64,000 nt of DNA, from the NCBI RefSeq assembly GCF_012641405.1, contig NZ_JABAII010000026.1, positions 1 through 64,000 on the forward strand, read 5' to 3'. Origin of the DNA: Rhizobium sp. P40RR-XXII (GTDB taxonomy: Bacteria; Pseudomonadota; Alphaproteobacteria; Rhizobiales; Rhizobiaceae). The position numbers and the translations under genes were made by a program. The notes under the pieces are model-generated. The model was not told the origin of the DNA and did no database searches. It saw only the letters and a program-made list of their open reading frames with translations. This document shows, piece by piece, positions 37,003 through 45,624 of the stretch. Position 1 is the stretch's first letter, and every line of letters starts with the position of its first letter.

Positions 37003-37983
37003 ATGACGATCGCCGATACGCACCCGAACATGCAAAGCGCGACGCAGAGCGCCAAGGAGATCGGCGACGCCTGGAGCAAAATGGTTGCTCGCCGCCGTCT
37101 CTACACCGGCATCGGTCTCGTGATCCTGTTCGTCGCCTTCGTCAGCTCGGTGCGCTTCGCCGACGAAAACAACGCCGGGCATTTCTTTGACCGCCTGCCG
37201 CATCTCTTCGATTTCCTGAGCTGGCTCATTCCAAAGGACTGGGCCGACGTCTACCGCGCGCTCTTCGACCTGCCAAGCCCGAATGGCGCGAACGGCGCCG
37301 GTGGCGAGGAGTTCAATTTCCCACTCGGGCGCGTCTATGTCTGGGGCGATTTGTACATCCCGGAATATTTCGAACTGATGATCATCACGATCAACGTGGC
37401 GCTGGTATCGACCATCATCGGTTTCGTCTTCGCGGTGCCTTTGAGCTTCTTCGCCGCCCGCAACATGTCGCCGTCCAATCCGGTCCGTCTGGTCACGAAG
37501 CGCGTCATGGAGCTTCTGCGCGCCTTTCCGGAAATCGTCATCGCCGGCCTGTTCTCCGCGATCCTGTCGATCGGCCCGATCGCCGCCATCATCGCCGTTG
37601 GCCTGCATACGATCGGCGCGCTCGGCAAGCTGTTCTACGAAGTCGTCGAGAATATCGACATGAAGCCCGACGAGGGCGTGCGCGCGGTTGGGGCGAGCTG
37701 GAGCGAGCGCGTTCGCTTTGCCGCCCTGCCGCAGGTGCTGCCGAACTTCATGTCCTATGCGCTACTGCGTCTGGAGATCAACGTTCGCGCCTCCACCATC
37801 ATCGGCGCCGTCGGCGGCGGCGGCATCGGCGAGGAGCTCAAACTTGCGATTTCGCGCGGTTTTGGCGCCAAGACGTTGGCCCTGGTGCTGCTTCTCTTCC
37901 TGACGATCATCGCCGTCGATCAGTTTTCCGCATGGCTCCGCCGCCGTCTGGTCGGCGAGCATGCCTTCCTTTTGCAGCATTGA
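37003..37983 (+). CDS. phnE: Phosphonate ABC transporter permease PhnE1
   Basis: A 326-residue inner-membrane permease. It has a first helix at residues ~33-52, a periplasmic loop, then about five helices with the EAA-like loop KPDEGVRAVGASWSERVRFAALPQVLPNF near 225. The motif IGAVGGGGIGEELKLAI is typical of PhnE. It lies 82 bases after phnD, past the stem-loop, and 8 before phnE2. Confidence 0.93.
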   Translation: MTIADTHPNMQSATQSAKEIGDAWSKMVARRRLYTGIGLVILFVAFVSSVRFADENNAGHFFDRLPHLFDFLSWLIPKDWADVYRALFDLPSPNGANGAGGEEFNFPLGRVYVWGDLYIPEYFELMIITINVALVSTIIGFVFAVPLSFFAARNMSPSNPVRLVTKRVMELLRAFPEIVIAGLFSAILSIGPIAAIIAVGLHTIGALGKLFYEVVENIDMKPDEGVRAVGASWSERVRFAALPQVLPNFMSYALLRLEINVRASTIIGAVGGGGIGEELKLAISRGFGAKTLALVLLLFLTIIAVDQFSAWLRRRLVGEHAFLLQH

Positions 37984-37991
37984 GGTTGACC

Positions 37992-39338
37992 ATGTCCATC
38001 ATCGACGCCGGCCGTATGCAGGAAATCGAAGCGCGGTATCCGGAGGTGCTTCACCGGTCGTTCCGCCAGCGCTTCGGCGCGCTGATGATGTTCATCGGCG
38101 TCATCCTCTACGGCATCTATGCCGTATGGTTCTTCGATCTGCCCAAGGTCATCGCCGAGGCGCATTGGGAGCGCGTCGGCATCTATCTCAGCGAATGGTT
38201 CAGCTATGACGTGCAGCCGGAATTCCGCATCTCCGGCGATAAGATCAGCATCAAATATCCGCGCTTTTCGCCGCTGGGCGACAACCCGAACCCGGATTGG
38301 GTGAAGACCGCGCCCGACGGCAGCATGACCGTTTCGGTCAGCGGCACCAGCCGCATGGTGACCATCACCAAGACCCAGGCCATCCTGACGGCGCATGGCG
38401 TCACCATCCCGATCGACATCACCGGCGACGCGCCGAAGATCGTCGGCTCGCAGCCGGTACCGGGCTGGATGACCGTCTATGACGACAACATCCTCGCCAA
38501 TATGGGCTTTGCCGGCGATGTCAGCATTTCCACCGACCGCGTGAAGATCCGCAAGCGTTTCATCGGTTGGGCGAATTTCGTCTTCGACACGCATTCGCCC
38601 TTCTTCGACAGGCCGGCAAGCGAAGTGATCGGCCTGATCGTCTCCGGACCGCGGCTGGACCCGGCTCAGTCCAACCTCTCGCTGGCCTTCGACAATATCT
38701 GGAACAATGGCGCCTGGCAGCATGGCGACGTTTGGAGCAAGCTGTTCCAGACCATCGTCATGGCCTTCCTCGGCACGCTGCTAGGTTCGCTCGCCGCCTT
38801 CCCGCTCGCCTTCCTGGCCGCCCGCAACATCACGCCCAACCGATTGCTCAATCAGGTGCTGAAGCGCTTCTTCGACTTCCTGCGCTCGGTCGATATGCTG
38901 ATCTGGGCACTGTTCCTGACGCGCGCCTTCGGCCCGGGGCCGCTTGCCGGCAGCGGCGCGATCTTCCTCACCGAAACAGGCACGCTCGGCAAGCTCTATT
39001 CCGAAGGCCTCGAGAACATCGACAACAAGCCGCGCGAAGGCGTGAAATCCACCGGTTCCTCGACGATCCTCGCGCATCGCTACGGCATCATGCCACAGAT
39101 CGTGCCCGTCATCGTCAGCCAGACGCTCTACCAATGGGAATCGAACGTGCGCGGCGCGACCATCATCGGCGCCGTCGGAGCGGGCGGTATCGGCCTAAAG
39201 CTCTGGGAAGCGATGCGCACGAACGCCAACTGGGAAAACGTCGCCTACATGGTGCTCTTGATCCTCATCGTCGTCTTCCTGTTCGACGCCGCATCCAGCG
39301 CCTTGCGCTCGCGGCTGATGGGCGCGCAGGTGAAATAA
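37992..39338 (+). CDS. phnE: Phosphonate ABC transporter permease PhnE2 with large extracytoplasmic insert
   Basis: A 448-residue permease, about 120 longer than PhnE1. After the first helix (residues ~29-50) comes a soluble insert of about 200 residues rich in beta-type sequence (for example MTVSVSGTSRMVTITK), before the usual permease helices from ~250 on. The EAA-type loop is KPREGVKSTGSSTILAHRYGIMPQIVP. A long second permease also occurs in the phoCDET transporter of Sinorhizobium (PhoT). ATG at 37992 is chosen over a start inside phnE1. Confidence 0.92.
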   Translation: MSIIDAGRMQEIEARYPEVLHRSFRQRFGALMMFIGVILYGIYAVWFFDLPKVIAEAHWERVGIYLSEWFSYDVQPEFRISGDKISIKYPRFSPLGDNPNPDWVKTAPDGSMTVSVSGTSRMVTITKTQAILTAHGVTIPIDITGDAPKIVGSQPVPGWMTVYDDNILANMGFAGDVSISTDRVKIRKRFIGWANFVFDTHSPFFDRPASEVIGLIVSGPRLDPAQSNLSLAFDNIWNNGAWQHGDVWSKLFQTIVMAFLGTLLGSLAAFPLAFLAARNITPNRLLNQVLKRFFDFLRSVDMLIWALFLTRAFGPGPLAGSGAIFLTETGTLGKLYSEGLENIDNKPREGVKSTGSSTILAHRYGIMPQIVPVIVSQTLYQWESNVRGATIIGAVGAGGIGLKLWEAMRTNANWENVAYMVLLILIVVFLFDAASSALRSRLMGAQVK

Positions 39339-39526
39339 AAAGAACCAAGAAAAATCTCTGCGCATCATCATTTTGTCACGGGAATCCGGTAGCGCAGGCC
39401 GGCAAGACCGTAGCGTTCGAGCCGGCTTTAGCCGGATTCGTTTCGTTGCTGCCTTGCTGCTCTTGCGGTTTATCGCAAATCACCCAACAGTGTCTCGCGC
39501 AGCCGATTTTTCCAAGGAATGCAGCC

Positions 39527-40213
39527 TTGCGCTATGCTCTCTATTTCACGCCGCCCAAAGACGATCCGTTGACCTCGCTTGCCGCCCTCTGGCTGGGGCG
39601 CGACGCATTTTCCGACGAGATTTTTTCCGACAAGGCCATCGGCTCCGTGCCGGCGGATCATGCGGAACTGACGGCCGATCCGCGCCGCTATGGCTTCCAT
39701 GCCACATTGAAGGCGCCCTTCGAGCTTGCCGGTTCGGTCACCGAGCGCGATCTTCTTGATGTCGCCGCCGAATTCGCCTCGCAGGCCAAGGCTTTCACCA
39801 TTCCCGAACTGGTGCTTGGCCAGCTAGGGCATTTCTTCGCGCTCGTTCCGGGCTCGCTCTACCAGCCGCTGCAGGATTTCGCCTCGCGCGTGGTTAGGAC
39901 TTTCGAGCCTTTCCGCGCACCGCTTTCGGATCATGATATTGCGCGGCGCAAGCCCGAGGGCCTGACCGAGCCGCAGCGTGCCAATCTGCTGCGTTGGGGC
40001 TATCCTTACGTCAACGACGAGTTCCGCTTCCATATGACCTTGACGGGGCGCGTCCCCGCCGAGCGCCAAGCCGAGATGCACGACGTCCTGCGCGAACGCT
40101 TCGCCGACCACACCGGCAAGCCGCTCGATGTTTCCGGCCTCGCCGTCTTCGTGGAAGAAGAGCGCGGTGCTCCCTTTATCGTCCGTTCCTGGCTGCCGCT
40201 TGCCAGCGCCTAA
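39527..40213 (+). CDS. DUF1045 phosphonate-metabolism protein (2H-phosphoesterase-like)
   Basis: A 228-residue protein of the DUF1045 family found in C-P lyase clusters. Two HxT motifs, GFHATLKAPF (about residue 50) and FRFHMTLTGR (about residue 170), are those of 2H phosphoesterases, which open cyclic phosphates. The TTG at 39527 fits: AAGGA lies 8 bases upstream and the product starts RYALYFTPP, the usual family N-terminus. It sits before phnM and phnN, and phnP is absent, so it may take PhnP's place in opening the ribosyl cyclic phosphate. Confidence 0.88.
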   Translation: MRYALYFTPPKDDPLTSLAALWLGRDAFSDEIFSDKAIGSVPADHAELTADPRRYGFHATLKAPFELAGSVTERDLLDVAAEFASQAKAFTIPELVLGQLGHFFALVPGSLYQPLQDFASRVVRTFEPFRAPLSDHDIARRKPEGLTEPQRANLLRWGYPYVNDEFRFHMTLTGRVPAERQAEMHDVLRERFADHTGKPLDVSGLAVFVEEERGAPFIVRSWLPLASA

Positions 40214-40228
40214 TATGAAAGACCTGAC

Positions 40229-41368
40229 ATGACCAAAGAAACCGTCCTTTCCAACGCCCGCGTCGTCCTCGAAGACAGGATCGTCGAAGGTTCCGTGCTC
40301 ATCCGTGACGGTCGCATTGCCGGCATTTCCGAAGGCAAATCCACCATCGGCGAGGATTTCGAGGGCGATTATCTGATCCCCGGTCTGGTCGAACTGCACA
40401 CGGACCATCTGGAAGCCCATTACTCCCCGCGCCCAGGCGTGCGTTGGAACAAGACGGCGGCCATCCAAGCCCATGACGCCCAGATCGTTACCTCGGGCAT
40501 TACGACCGTATTCGACTGCCTGCGCATGGGCTCGGACGCAGACGACGGATTCGAAAAGGGCGAAATGCGCGATATGGCCGACGCCATCCAGGCGGCCCAA
40601 GGCGAAGATCGCCTGCGCGCCGATCACCTGATCCACCTGCGCTGCGAAGTCTCTTCCGACAACGTCCTCGATCACTTCCAGGATTTCGAGAAGGATCCTT
40701 ATGTGCGCCTGGTCTCGTTGATGGACCACGCGCCGGGACAGCGCCAGTTCCAGACCATGGACCAGTACATTTTCTACTATCAGAAGAAGCGCGGGCTCAG
40801 CGACGAAGCCTTTGCCAAGTTTGTCGCCAAACGCCAGGAAGAATCAGCCAAATACGCGAAGCCGAGCCGCGACGCGATTTCCAAGGTCTGCGCCGAACGC
40901 GGCATAACGGTCGCCAGCCATGACGATGCGACGCTCGCCCATGTCGACGAAGCCATCAACTACGGGGTTCGCCTGGCGGAGTTTCCGACCAGCATCGATG
41001 CAGCCAAGGCTTCCCACGGCGCCGGCATGAGCGTGCTGATGGGTGCCCCCAACATCGTGCGCGGCAAATCGCATTCGGGCAATATCGCCGCCCGTGATCT
41101 CGCCGAGCTCGGCGTGCTGGACGTGCTTTCCTCCGACTACGTGCCGCTCAGCCTGCTGCATGCGCCCTTCATCCTCGCGGACGAAGTCGAGGGCATTTCG
41201 TTGCCGCAGGCGATCGCCATGGTGACCGCAACGCCGGCAAGGACGGTCAGCCTCAACGACCGCGGCCGCATCGCTGAGGGCTTGCGCGCCGATCTCGTGC
41301 GCGTCCGCCGCGATCACGGCGTTCCGGTCACGCGATCGGTATGGCGAGAAGGACGCCGGGTCGCATGA
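40229..41368 (+). CDS. phnM: Ribose-triphosphonate diphosphohydrolase PhnM
   Basis: A 379-residue amidohydrolase-superfamily enzyme that removes pyrophosphate from alpha-D-ribose-1-methylphosphonate-5-triphosphate. The metal-binding motif is LVELHTDHLEAHY near residue 55. Further metal ligands lie around LIHLRCEVSS, TVASHDDATLAHV and LSSDYVP. The end is coupled to phnN by ATGA overlap. AAAG and GACATG context gives a modest Shine-Dalgarno. Confidence 0.95.
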   Translation: MTKETVLSNARVVLEDRIVEGSVLIRDGRIAGISEGKSTIGEDFEGDYLIPGLVELHTDHLEAHYSPRPGVRWNKTAAIQAHDAQIVTSGITTVFDCLRMGSDADDGFEKGEMRDMADAIQAAQGEDRLRADHLIHLRCEVSSDNVLDHFQDFEKDPYVRLVSLMDHAPGQRQFQTMDQYIFYYQKKRGLSDEAFAKFVAKRQEESAKYAKPSRDAISKVCAERGITVASHDDATLAHVDEAINYGVRLAEFPTSIDAAKASHGAGMSVLMGAPNIVRGKSHSGNIAARDLAELGVLDVLSSDYVPLSLLHAPFILADEVEGISLPQAIAMVTATPARTVSLNDRGRIAEGLRADLVRVRRDHGVPVTRSVWREGRRVA

Positions 41369-41970
41369 GCCCGGAAGCCAACATCAAGCCAGCTAATAAT
41401 GGCTTGTCGGATACCGCTGCGGGCACGCTGGCTGTCGTCGTCGGCCCGAGCGGCGCCGGCAAGGATACGCTGATGAATCTGGCTGCCCGGCATTTCGCCG
41501 GCCGGCCGGATGTCCACTTCGTTCGCCGCGTCATCACGCGCGACGGCGATGCCGGCAACGAGGATCATAGAAGCGTTTCGGAAGCAGATTTCGATGCCAT
41601 GGAACAGGCCGGCGTCTTCGCCGTCTCTTGGGAAGCGCATGGCCTGAAATACGGCATTCCGGCCGAAGTCGCCGACGAACTTGCCCGCGGCAATCTCGTC
41701 ATCGCCAATGGCTCGCGCTCGGCGCTGCATCATTTCCAGGCCGCATTTCCGCGGCTGAAGGTCATCAACATCACGGCGACGCGCGAAGTGCTGGCCGAGC
41801 GGCTGATGGCGCGCGGGCGCGAGAGCCGCGAAGATGTGTTGAAGCGTCTGGAGAGAAGCGCGCTGACCGTCCAGGGCAGCTATGATGTCGCCGATATCGA
41901 CAATAGCGGCACGCTCGAAGAGGCCGAAGGCGTCATCATTTCGGTGCTCGAAGCGCTGATCGCAAGATAA
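41365..41970 (+). CDS. phnN: Ribose 1,5-bisphosphokinase PhnN
   Basis: A 201-residue kinase that converts ribose 1,5-bisphosphate to PRPP, the final step of the pathway. The P-loop is [15 protein letters not shown] near residue 25, followed by the guanylate-kinase-like ITRDGDAGNEDHRSVSEADF. The ATG at 41365 overlaps the phnM stop; an earlier ATG at 41341 lies further inside phnM. A Shine-Dalgarno AAGGA lies about 10 bases upstream. Confidence 0.94.
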   Translation: MSPEANIKPANNGLSDTAAGTLAVVVGPSGAGKDTLMNLAARHFAGRPDVHFVRRVITRDGDAGNEDHRSVSEADFDAMEQAGVFAVSWEAHGLKYGIPAEVADELARGNLVIANGSRSALHHFQAAFPRLKVINITATREVLAERLMARGRESREDVLKRLERSALTVQGSYDVADIDNSGTLEEAEGVIISVLEALIAR

Positions 41971-42017
41971 AGACGGTTTGTGCCGCACCTGCAGAGACAA
42001 ACTCACGGTGCAACGCC

Positions 42018-42143
42018 CCTCAACCTGCGCTTCGCGCGTCCTTTTCTCCAATGGAGAGAAGGTGGGGATTTGCCGCACGCCCCCGTTTTTCCTTCTCCCC
42101 TCGGGGAGAAGGTGGCCCGAAAGGTCGGATGAGGGGGTGCCCC
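42018..42143. repeat. RIME-like intergenic hairpins
   Basis: Two hairpin units of the type seen in rhizobial mosaic elements lie between the convergent phnN and polA genes. One is CTTTTCTCC...GGAGAGAAGG near 42042-42062; the other is the perfect CCTTCTCCCC-TC-GGGGAGAAGG at 42091-42112. The latter is followed by GGTCGGATGAGGGGG, similar to the right end of the element at 27985-28142. Confidence 0.65.
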
Positions 42144-42181
42144 ACTATGAGGGCTGGCCTCCTCACTCTACCCGGACTACC

Positions 42182-45100
42182 TCAGTGCGCCTCATCCCAA
42201 TTGTGGGCAGCGCGCGCGTCGACTTTCAGCGGCACCGCCATGTCGACCGCCGGCATGGCGGCATTTTCCATGACCGAGACGATGATTGGCGTTGTCCGCT
42301 CGACATCGGCATCCTCGACTTCGAAAATCAGTTCGTCATGCACCTGCAAGAGCATGCGCACGCGATCGCCAAGTCCAGCGGCGGCCAGCGCCGGTTCCAT
42401 CTTGATCATGGCGCGGCGGATGACATCGGCGGCCGATCCCTGGATTGGCGCATTGATCGAGGCGCGCTCGTTGAAGGCACGGACGGAGGGATTGGAGGAA
42501 CGGATTTCCGGAAAATGGATGCGGCGACCGAAGATGGTCTCGACATAGCCCTTATCGCGCGCTGCCTGCTTGGCGCCTTCCATGTAATCGCGGATGCCGG
42601 GGAAGCGCTCGAAATACTTCTTGATGTAATCGCCTGCTTCCGATCGCTCGATGGAGAGCTGGTTGGCGAGGCCGAAGGCGGAGATGCCGTAGATGATACC
42701 GAAGTTGATCGCCTTGGCGCGGCGGCGCACCTCGCTAGGCATGCCATCTACCGGCACGCCGAACATTTCGGATGCGGTCATCGCGTGAATATCGATGCTA
42801 TCTTCGAAGGCCTGCTTGAGCTGCGGGATATCGGCGACATGCGCCAGCACGCGCAGTTCGATCTGGCTGTAATCAGCTGAGACGAGCTTGTGGCCCGGCG
42901 TCGAAATGAAGGCGGTGCGGATCTTGCGGCCTTCCGCTGTGCGCACCGGGATATTCTGCAGGTTCGGCTCGGAGGACGACAGGCGTCCCGTTGTGGTCGA
43001 GGCCAGCGAATAGGAGGTGTGAACGCGCTTTGTCTCAGGATGGACGTAGCTCGGCAGGGCATCCGTATAGGTGGATTTCAGCTTGGTGAGCTGTCGCCAG
43101 TCGACGATCTTGCGCGGCAGTTCGAAGCCGGCGGCCGCCAGATCCTCCAGCACCTGCGCCGAGGTCGACCATTGCCCGGTCTTGGTCTTGCTACCGCCTG
43201 ATAATCCCATCTTGCCGAAGAGGATATCGCCGAGCTGTTTCGGTGAGCCGATGTTGAAGCGTTCGCCGGCCAGCGTATAAATCTCGTCTTCCAGCCGAGC
43301 GGCGCCCTGCGCCAGCTCACCGGAAAGGCGAGAGAGGATCTGCCGGTCGATCGTGATGCCGCGCTCCTCCATATGGGCAAGCACCGGCACCAGAGGCCGT
43401 TCCAACCGCTCGTAGACGACTGAGAGTTTTTCTGCCGCAAGTCGTGGTTTCAGCACCAGCCAGAGACGCAGCGTGACATCCGCATCTTCGGCGGCATAGG
43501 CGGTGGCGCGGTCGATATCGACGAGATCGAAGGTGACGTTGGATTTGCCGCTGCCGGCCACATCCTTGTAGGCGATCGGCTTGTGGCCGAGCCAGCGCTC
43601 GGAGAGACTGTCCATGCCGTGCGTGGCGTTGGAGCCGCCATCGAGCACATAGGACAGGAGCATCGTGTCATCGAACGAGCGCGTCTCGATGCCATAGCGC
43701 TTCATCAGCAGATAGTCGTATTTGAGGTTCTGCGCAATCTTCAGGATGGAGGCATCCTCGAGCAGATCCTTCAGGCGAGCCAGCGCATCGCGAAGCGGAA
43801 TCTGGTTGTCCGCCAGTCCGCCGCCGAGCAGATCGCCGACCCCGGTCTTGTGGCTGAGGGGGACATAGGCCGCGCGAATGGTAGCGCCGGTGGGATCGTT
43901 GCGGTTGTCCGCGATCGCCAGCGAAAAGCCGACGATTTCCGCCTGCATGACATCGAGCGACGTCGTCTCGGTATCGAAGGCGACGATGCCGGTCTCGCGC
44001 GCATCGGCGATCCATTGATCGAGGACGGCGATATCGCGAATAGTCACATATTTCGAATGATCGAACGGCGCGTTCGCGAAACTCGCCGCGCGGGCCTTGG
44101 CAAGGTCTTCGGGTTCAGCCGTGCTTTCGGATGCCAGCCGCGCCTTGGCGGATGGCGCCGGGACGGTGGCGCCTTCGGCCTCGACCGTGCTGCCGGCGAC
44201 AAGGTCGACATTCTCGCCGACATCGAGATCGGGGCCATGGGCGGCTTCGCCCCATTCGATCTTGACGACGGACGGCTCGATCACTGCTGCATCGCAGTCG
44301 CAGGCCTCCGCCACGCGCCGCGTCAGCGTGGTGAATTCCATGGTCTTCAGGAAGCCGATCAGCTTCGGGCCGTCCTGGGGTTCCAGCATCAGGGTATCAA
44401 GCGACAATTCCAGCGGCACATCGGTTCTAAGCGTCACCAGCTGGCGGGAAATGCGGGCAAGCTCGGCATTGGCGATGATGTTTTCACGGCGCTTCTGCTG
44501 CTTGATCTCGCCGGCGCGGGCGAGCAGCGTGTCAAGATCGCCAAACTCCTCCAGAAGCTGCGCTGCCGTCTTCGGGCCGATGCCGGGAATGCCGGGGACA
44601 TTATCGACGGAGTCGCCGGTCATCGCCTGCAGGTCGATCATCTTGTCCGGCGGCACGCCCCATTTCTCGACGACATCGGGAATGCCGATCTGCTTGTCCT
44701 TCATGCTGTCATACATGTGGACCATGGGCGTGACGAGCTGCATCAGGTCCTTGTCGGACGAGATGATCGTCACGTCGGCGCCGGTCGCCTCGGCCTGACG
44801 GGCATAGGTGGCAATGATATCGTCCGCCTCGAAGCCGTCGGTCTCGATGCAGGGCAGGTTGAAGGCGCGGGTCGCCTCGCGGATAAGGCCGAATTGCGGG
44901 ATCAGCTCCTCCGGCGGCGCCGAGCGATTGGCCTTGTATTCGGGGAAGATATCCTTGCGGAAGGTCTTCGACGAGTAGTCGAAGATCACGGCGAAATGCG
45001 TCGGCGTTACACCCACGGAGGTATCGCGCGCCGAGGTCAGCAGCTTCCACAACATATTGCAGAAACCGGAGACGGCGCCGACGGGCAATCCGTCGGACTT

Positions 45101-45184
45101 TCGCGTCAGCGGCGGCAGGGCATGAAAGGCCCGGAAAATGAAACCGGAGCCGTCGACGAGGAAAAGATGATCACCTTTTTTCAT
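42182..45184 (-). CDS. polA: DNA polymerase I
   Basis: A 1000-residue PolA with all three activities apparent. The 5'-3' exonuclease domain covers residues ~1-300 (FLVDGSGFIFRAFHALPPLT; then the metal-binding DGFEADDIIATYA). The 3'-5' proofreading domain retains its acidic pair in IVAFDTETTSLD. The polymerase domain has motif A SADYSQIELRVLAH, motif B RRRAKAINFGIIYG and motif C LLQVHDELIFEV. It repairs DNA and removes Okazaki primers. ATG at 45184 (MKKGDHLFLVDG) matches the family N-terminus; a TTG at 45214 would add ten residues. Confidence 0.97.
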   Translation of the reverse strand: MKKGDHLFLVDGSGFIFRAFHALPPLTRKSDGLPVGAVSGFCNMLWKLLTSARDTSVGVTPTHFAVIFDYSSKTFRKDIFPEYKANRSAPPEELIPQFGLIREATRAFNLPCIETDGFEADDIIATYARQAEATGADVTIISSDKDLMQLVTPMVHMYDSMKDKQIGIPDVVEKWGVPPDKMIDLQAMTGDSVDNVPGIPGIGPKTAAQLLEEFGDLDTLLARAGEIKQQKRRENIIANAELARISRQLVTLRTDVPLELSLDTLMLEPQDGPKLIGFLKTMEFTTLTRRVAEACDCDAAVIEPSVVKIEWGEAAHGPDLDVGENVDLVAGSTVEAEGATVPAPSAKARLASESTAEPEDLAKARAASFANAPFDHSKYVTIRDIAVLDQWIADARETGIVAFDTETTSLDVMQAEIVGFSLAIADNRNDPTGATIRAAYVPLSHKTGVGDLLGGGLADNQIPLRDALARLKDLLEDASILKIAQNLKYDYLLMKRYGIETRSFDDTMLLSYVLDGGSNATHGMDSLSERWLGHKPIAYKDVAGSGKSNVTFDLVDIDRATAYAAEDADVTLRLWLVLKPRLAAEKLSVVYERLERPLVPVLAHMEERGITIDRQILSRLSGELAQGAARLEDEIYTLAGERFNIGSPKQLGDILFGKMGLSGGSKTKTGQWSTSAQVLEDLAAAGFELPRKIVDWRQLTKLKSTYTDALPSYVHPETKRVHTSYSLASTTTGRLSSSEPNLQNIPVRTAEGRKIRTAFISTPGHKLVSADYSQIELRVLAHVADIPQLKQAFEDSIDIHAMTASEMFGVPVDGMPSEVRRRAKAINFGIIYGISAFGLANQLSIERSEAGDYIKKYFERFPGIRDYMEGAKQAARDKGYVETIFGRRIHFPEIRSSNPSVRAFNERASINAPIQGSAADVIRRAMIKMEPALAAAGLGDRVRMLLQVHDELIFEVEDADVERTTPIIVSVMENAAMPAVDMAVPLKVDARAAHNWDEAH

Positions 45185-45309
45185 GGAAGCATGGATAGCG
45201 TGGCGCACTTCCAACGTCCATATAAACTTCTGCTTTTGCAGTCTGTGGAAAGAGCGAAATCTCTCACTGAAACGTTACTAAATTTTAATCAATCTAATCT
45301 GCGTATTCC

Positions 45310-45338
45310 CTTGAAAAACCACATTCGCAACCTCAAAT
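45310..45338 (+). promoter_or_regulatory. Candidate promoter of the polA-marR small RNA
   Basis: CTTGAA at 45310-45315 and TCAAAT at 45333-45338 are 17 bases apart, a plausible -35/-10 pair for the alphaproteobacterial housekeeping sigma factor. Transcription would start near 45345 and end at the terminator about 145 bases on. Confidence 0.45.
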
Positions 45339-45344
45339 CATGTT

Positions 45345-45490
45345 CACCGGCGATTGATTTGCCGAGGGTCTGACAACCGGCCTGTCCCCCGCCATGTCAG
45401 ACTTGGACAAAGGCCTATCCCCTCTCCGGGCCTTTGTCCCCCCTTTTTACGAGCCGCCATGGCGAACCTCCAGGCCATGGCGGCTTTTTC
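45345..45490 (+). ncRNA. Candidate trans-acting small RNA, alpha-r7-like
   Basis: A transcript of about 145 bases fits the 425-base polA-marR gap. It has three stem-loops: 45368-45402 (GTCTGACA/TGTCAGAC, 19-base loop with GTCCCCCG), 45407-45437 (ACAAAGGCC/GGCCTTTGT, loop TATCCCCTCTCCG) followed by CCCCCC, and a 12-base-pair terminator at 45452-45489 whose loop holds CCTCC. Every loop has a C-rich run able to pair with Shine-Dalgarno sequences, a known feature of rhizobial small RNAs. From memory, the Sinorhizobium Smr7C (alpha-r7 family) lies in the same polA-marR position and has similar size; the identity should be tested with a covariance model. No credible coding sequence lies here. Confidence 0.68.
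45452..45489 (+). terminator. Strong rho-independent terminator of the small RNA
   Basis: AGCCGCCATGGC, a 10-base loop GAACCTCCAG, and GCCATGGCGGCT form a perfect 12-base stem followed by TTTT. It ends the only plausible transcript in this gap on the + strand, since polA reads away on the other strand. Confidence 0.85.
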
Positions 45491-45624
45491 ATGCAAAAAA
45501 AATACAACCTCAGGACGTGAAAAAATGCCTGAAGTTGCTGATTTTCGAGCACCTCTACCCAAGAAATTGCCGATTGTCTTGGTTCTGAATTGTCGGCATA
45601 TTTGCAATCATGGGATTTAATCGG

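Noticed and set aside
42091-42112. Perfect 10-base hairpin as a terminator for phnN or polA
   Set aside because: No T-run follows in either direction. It belongs to a RIME-like repeat.
43583-45373. 596-codon open frame on the + strand opposite polA
   Set aside because: It is the antisense shadow of the high-GC polA gene. Its translation lacks any domain, and polA on the other strand has every expected motif.
45354-45620. 88-codon open frame across the polA-marR gap
   Set aside because: It crosses three perfect stem-loops including a terminator, lacks a Shine-Dalgarno and encodes no recognisable protein. The small RNA explanation is better.
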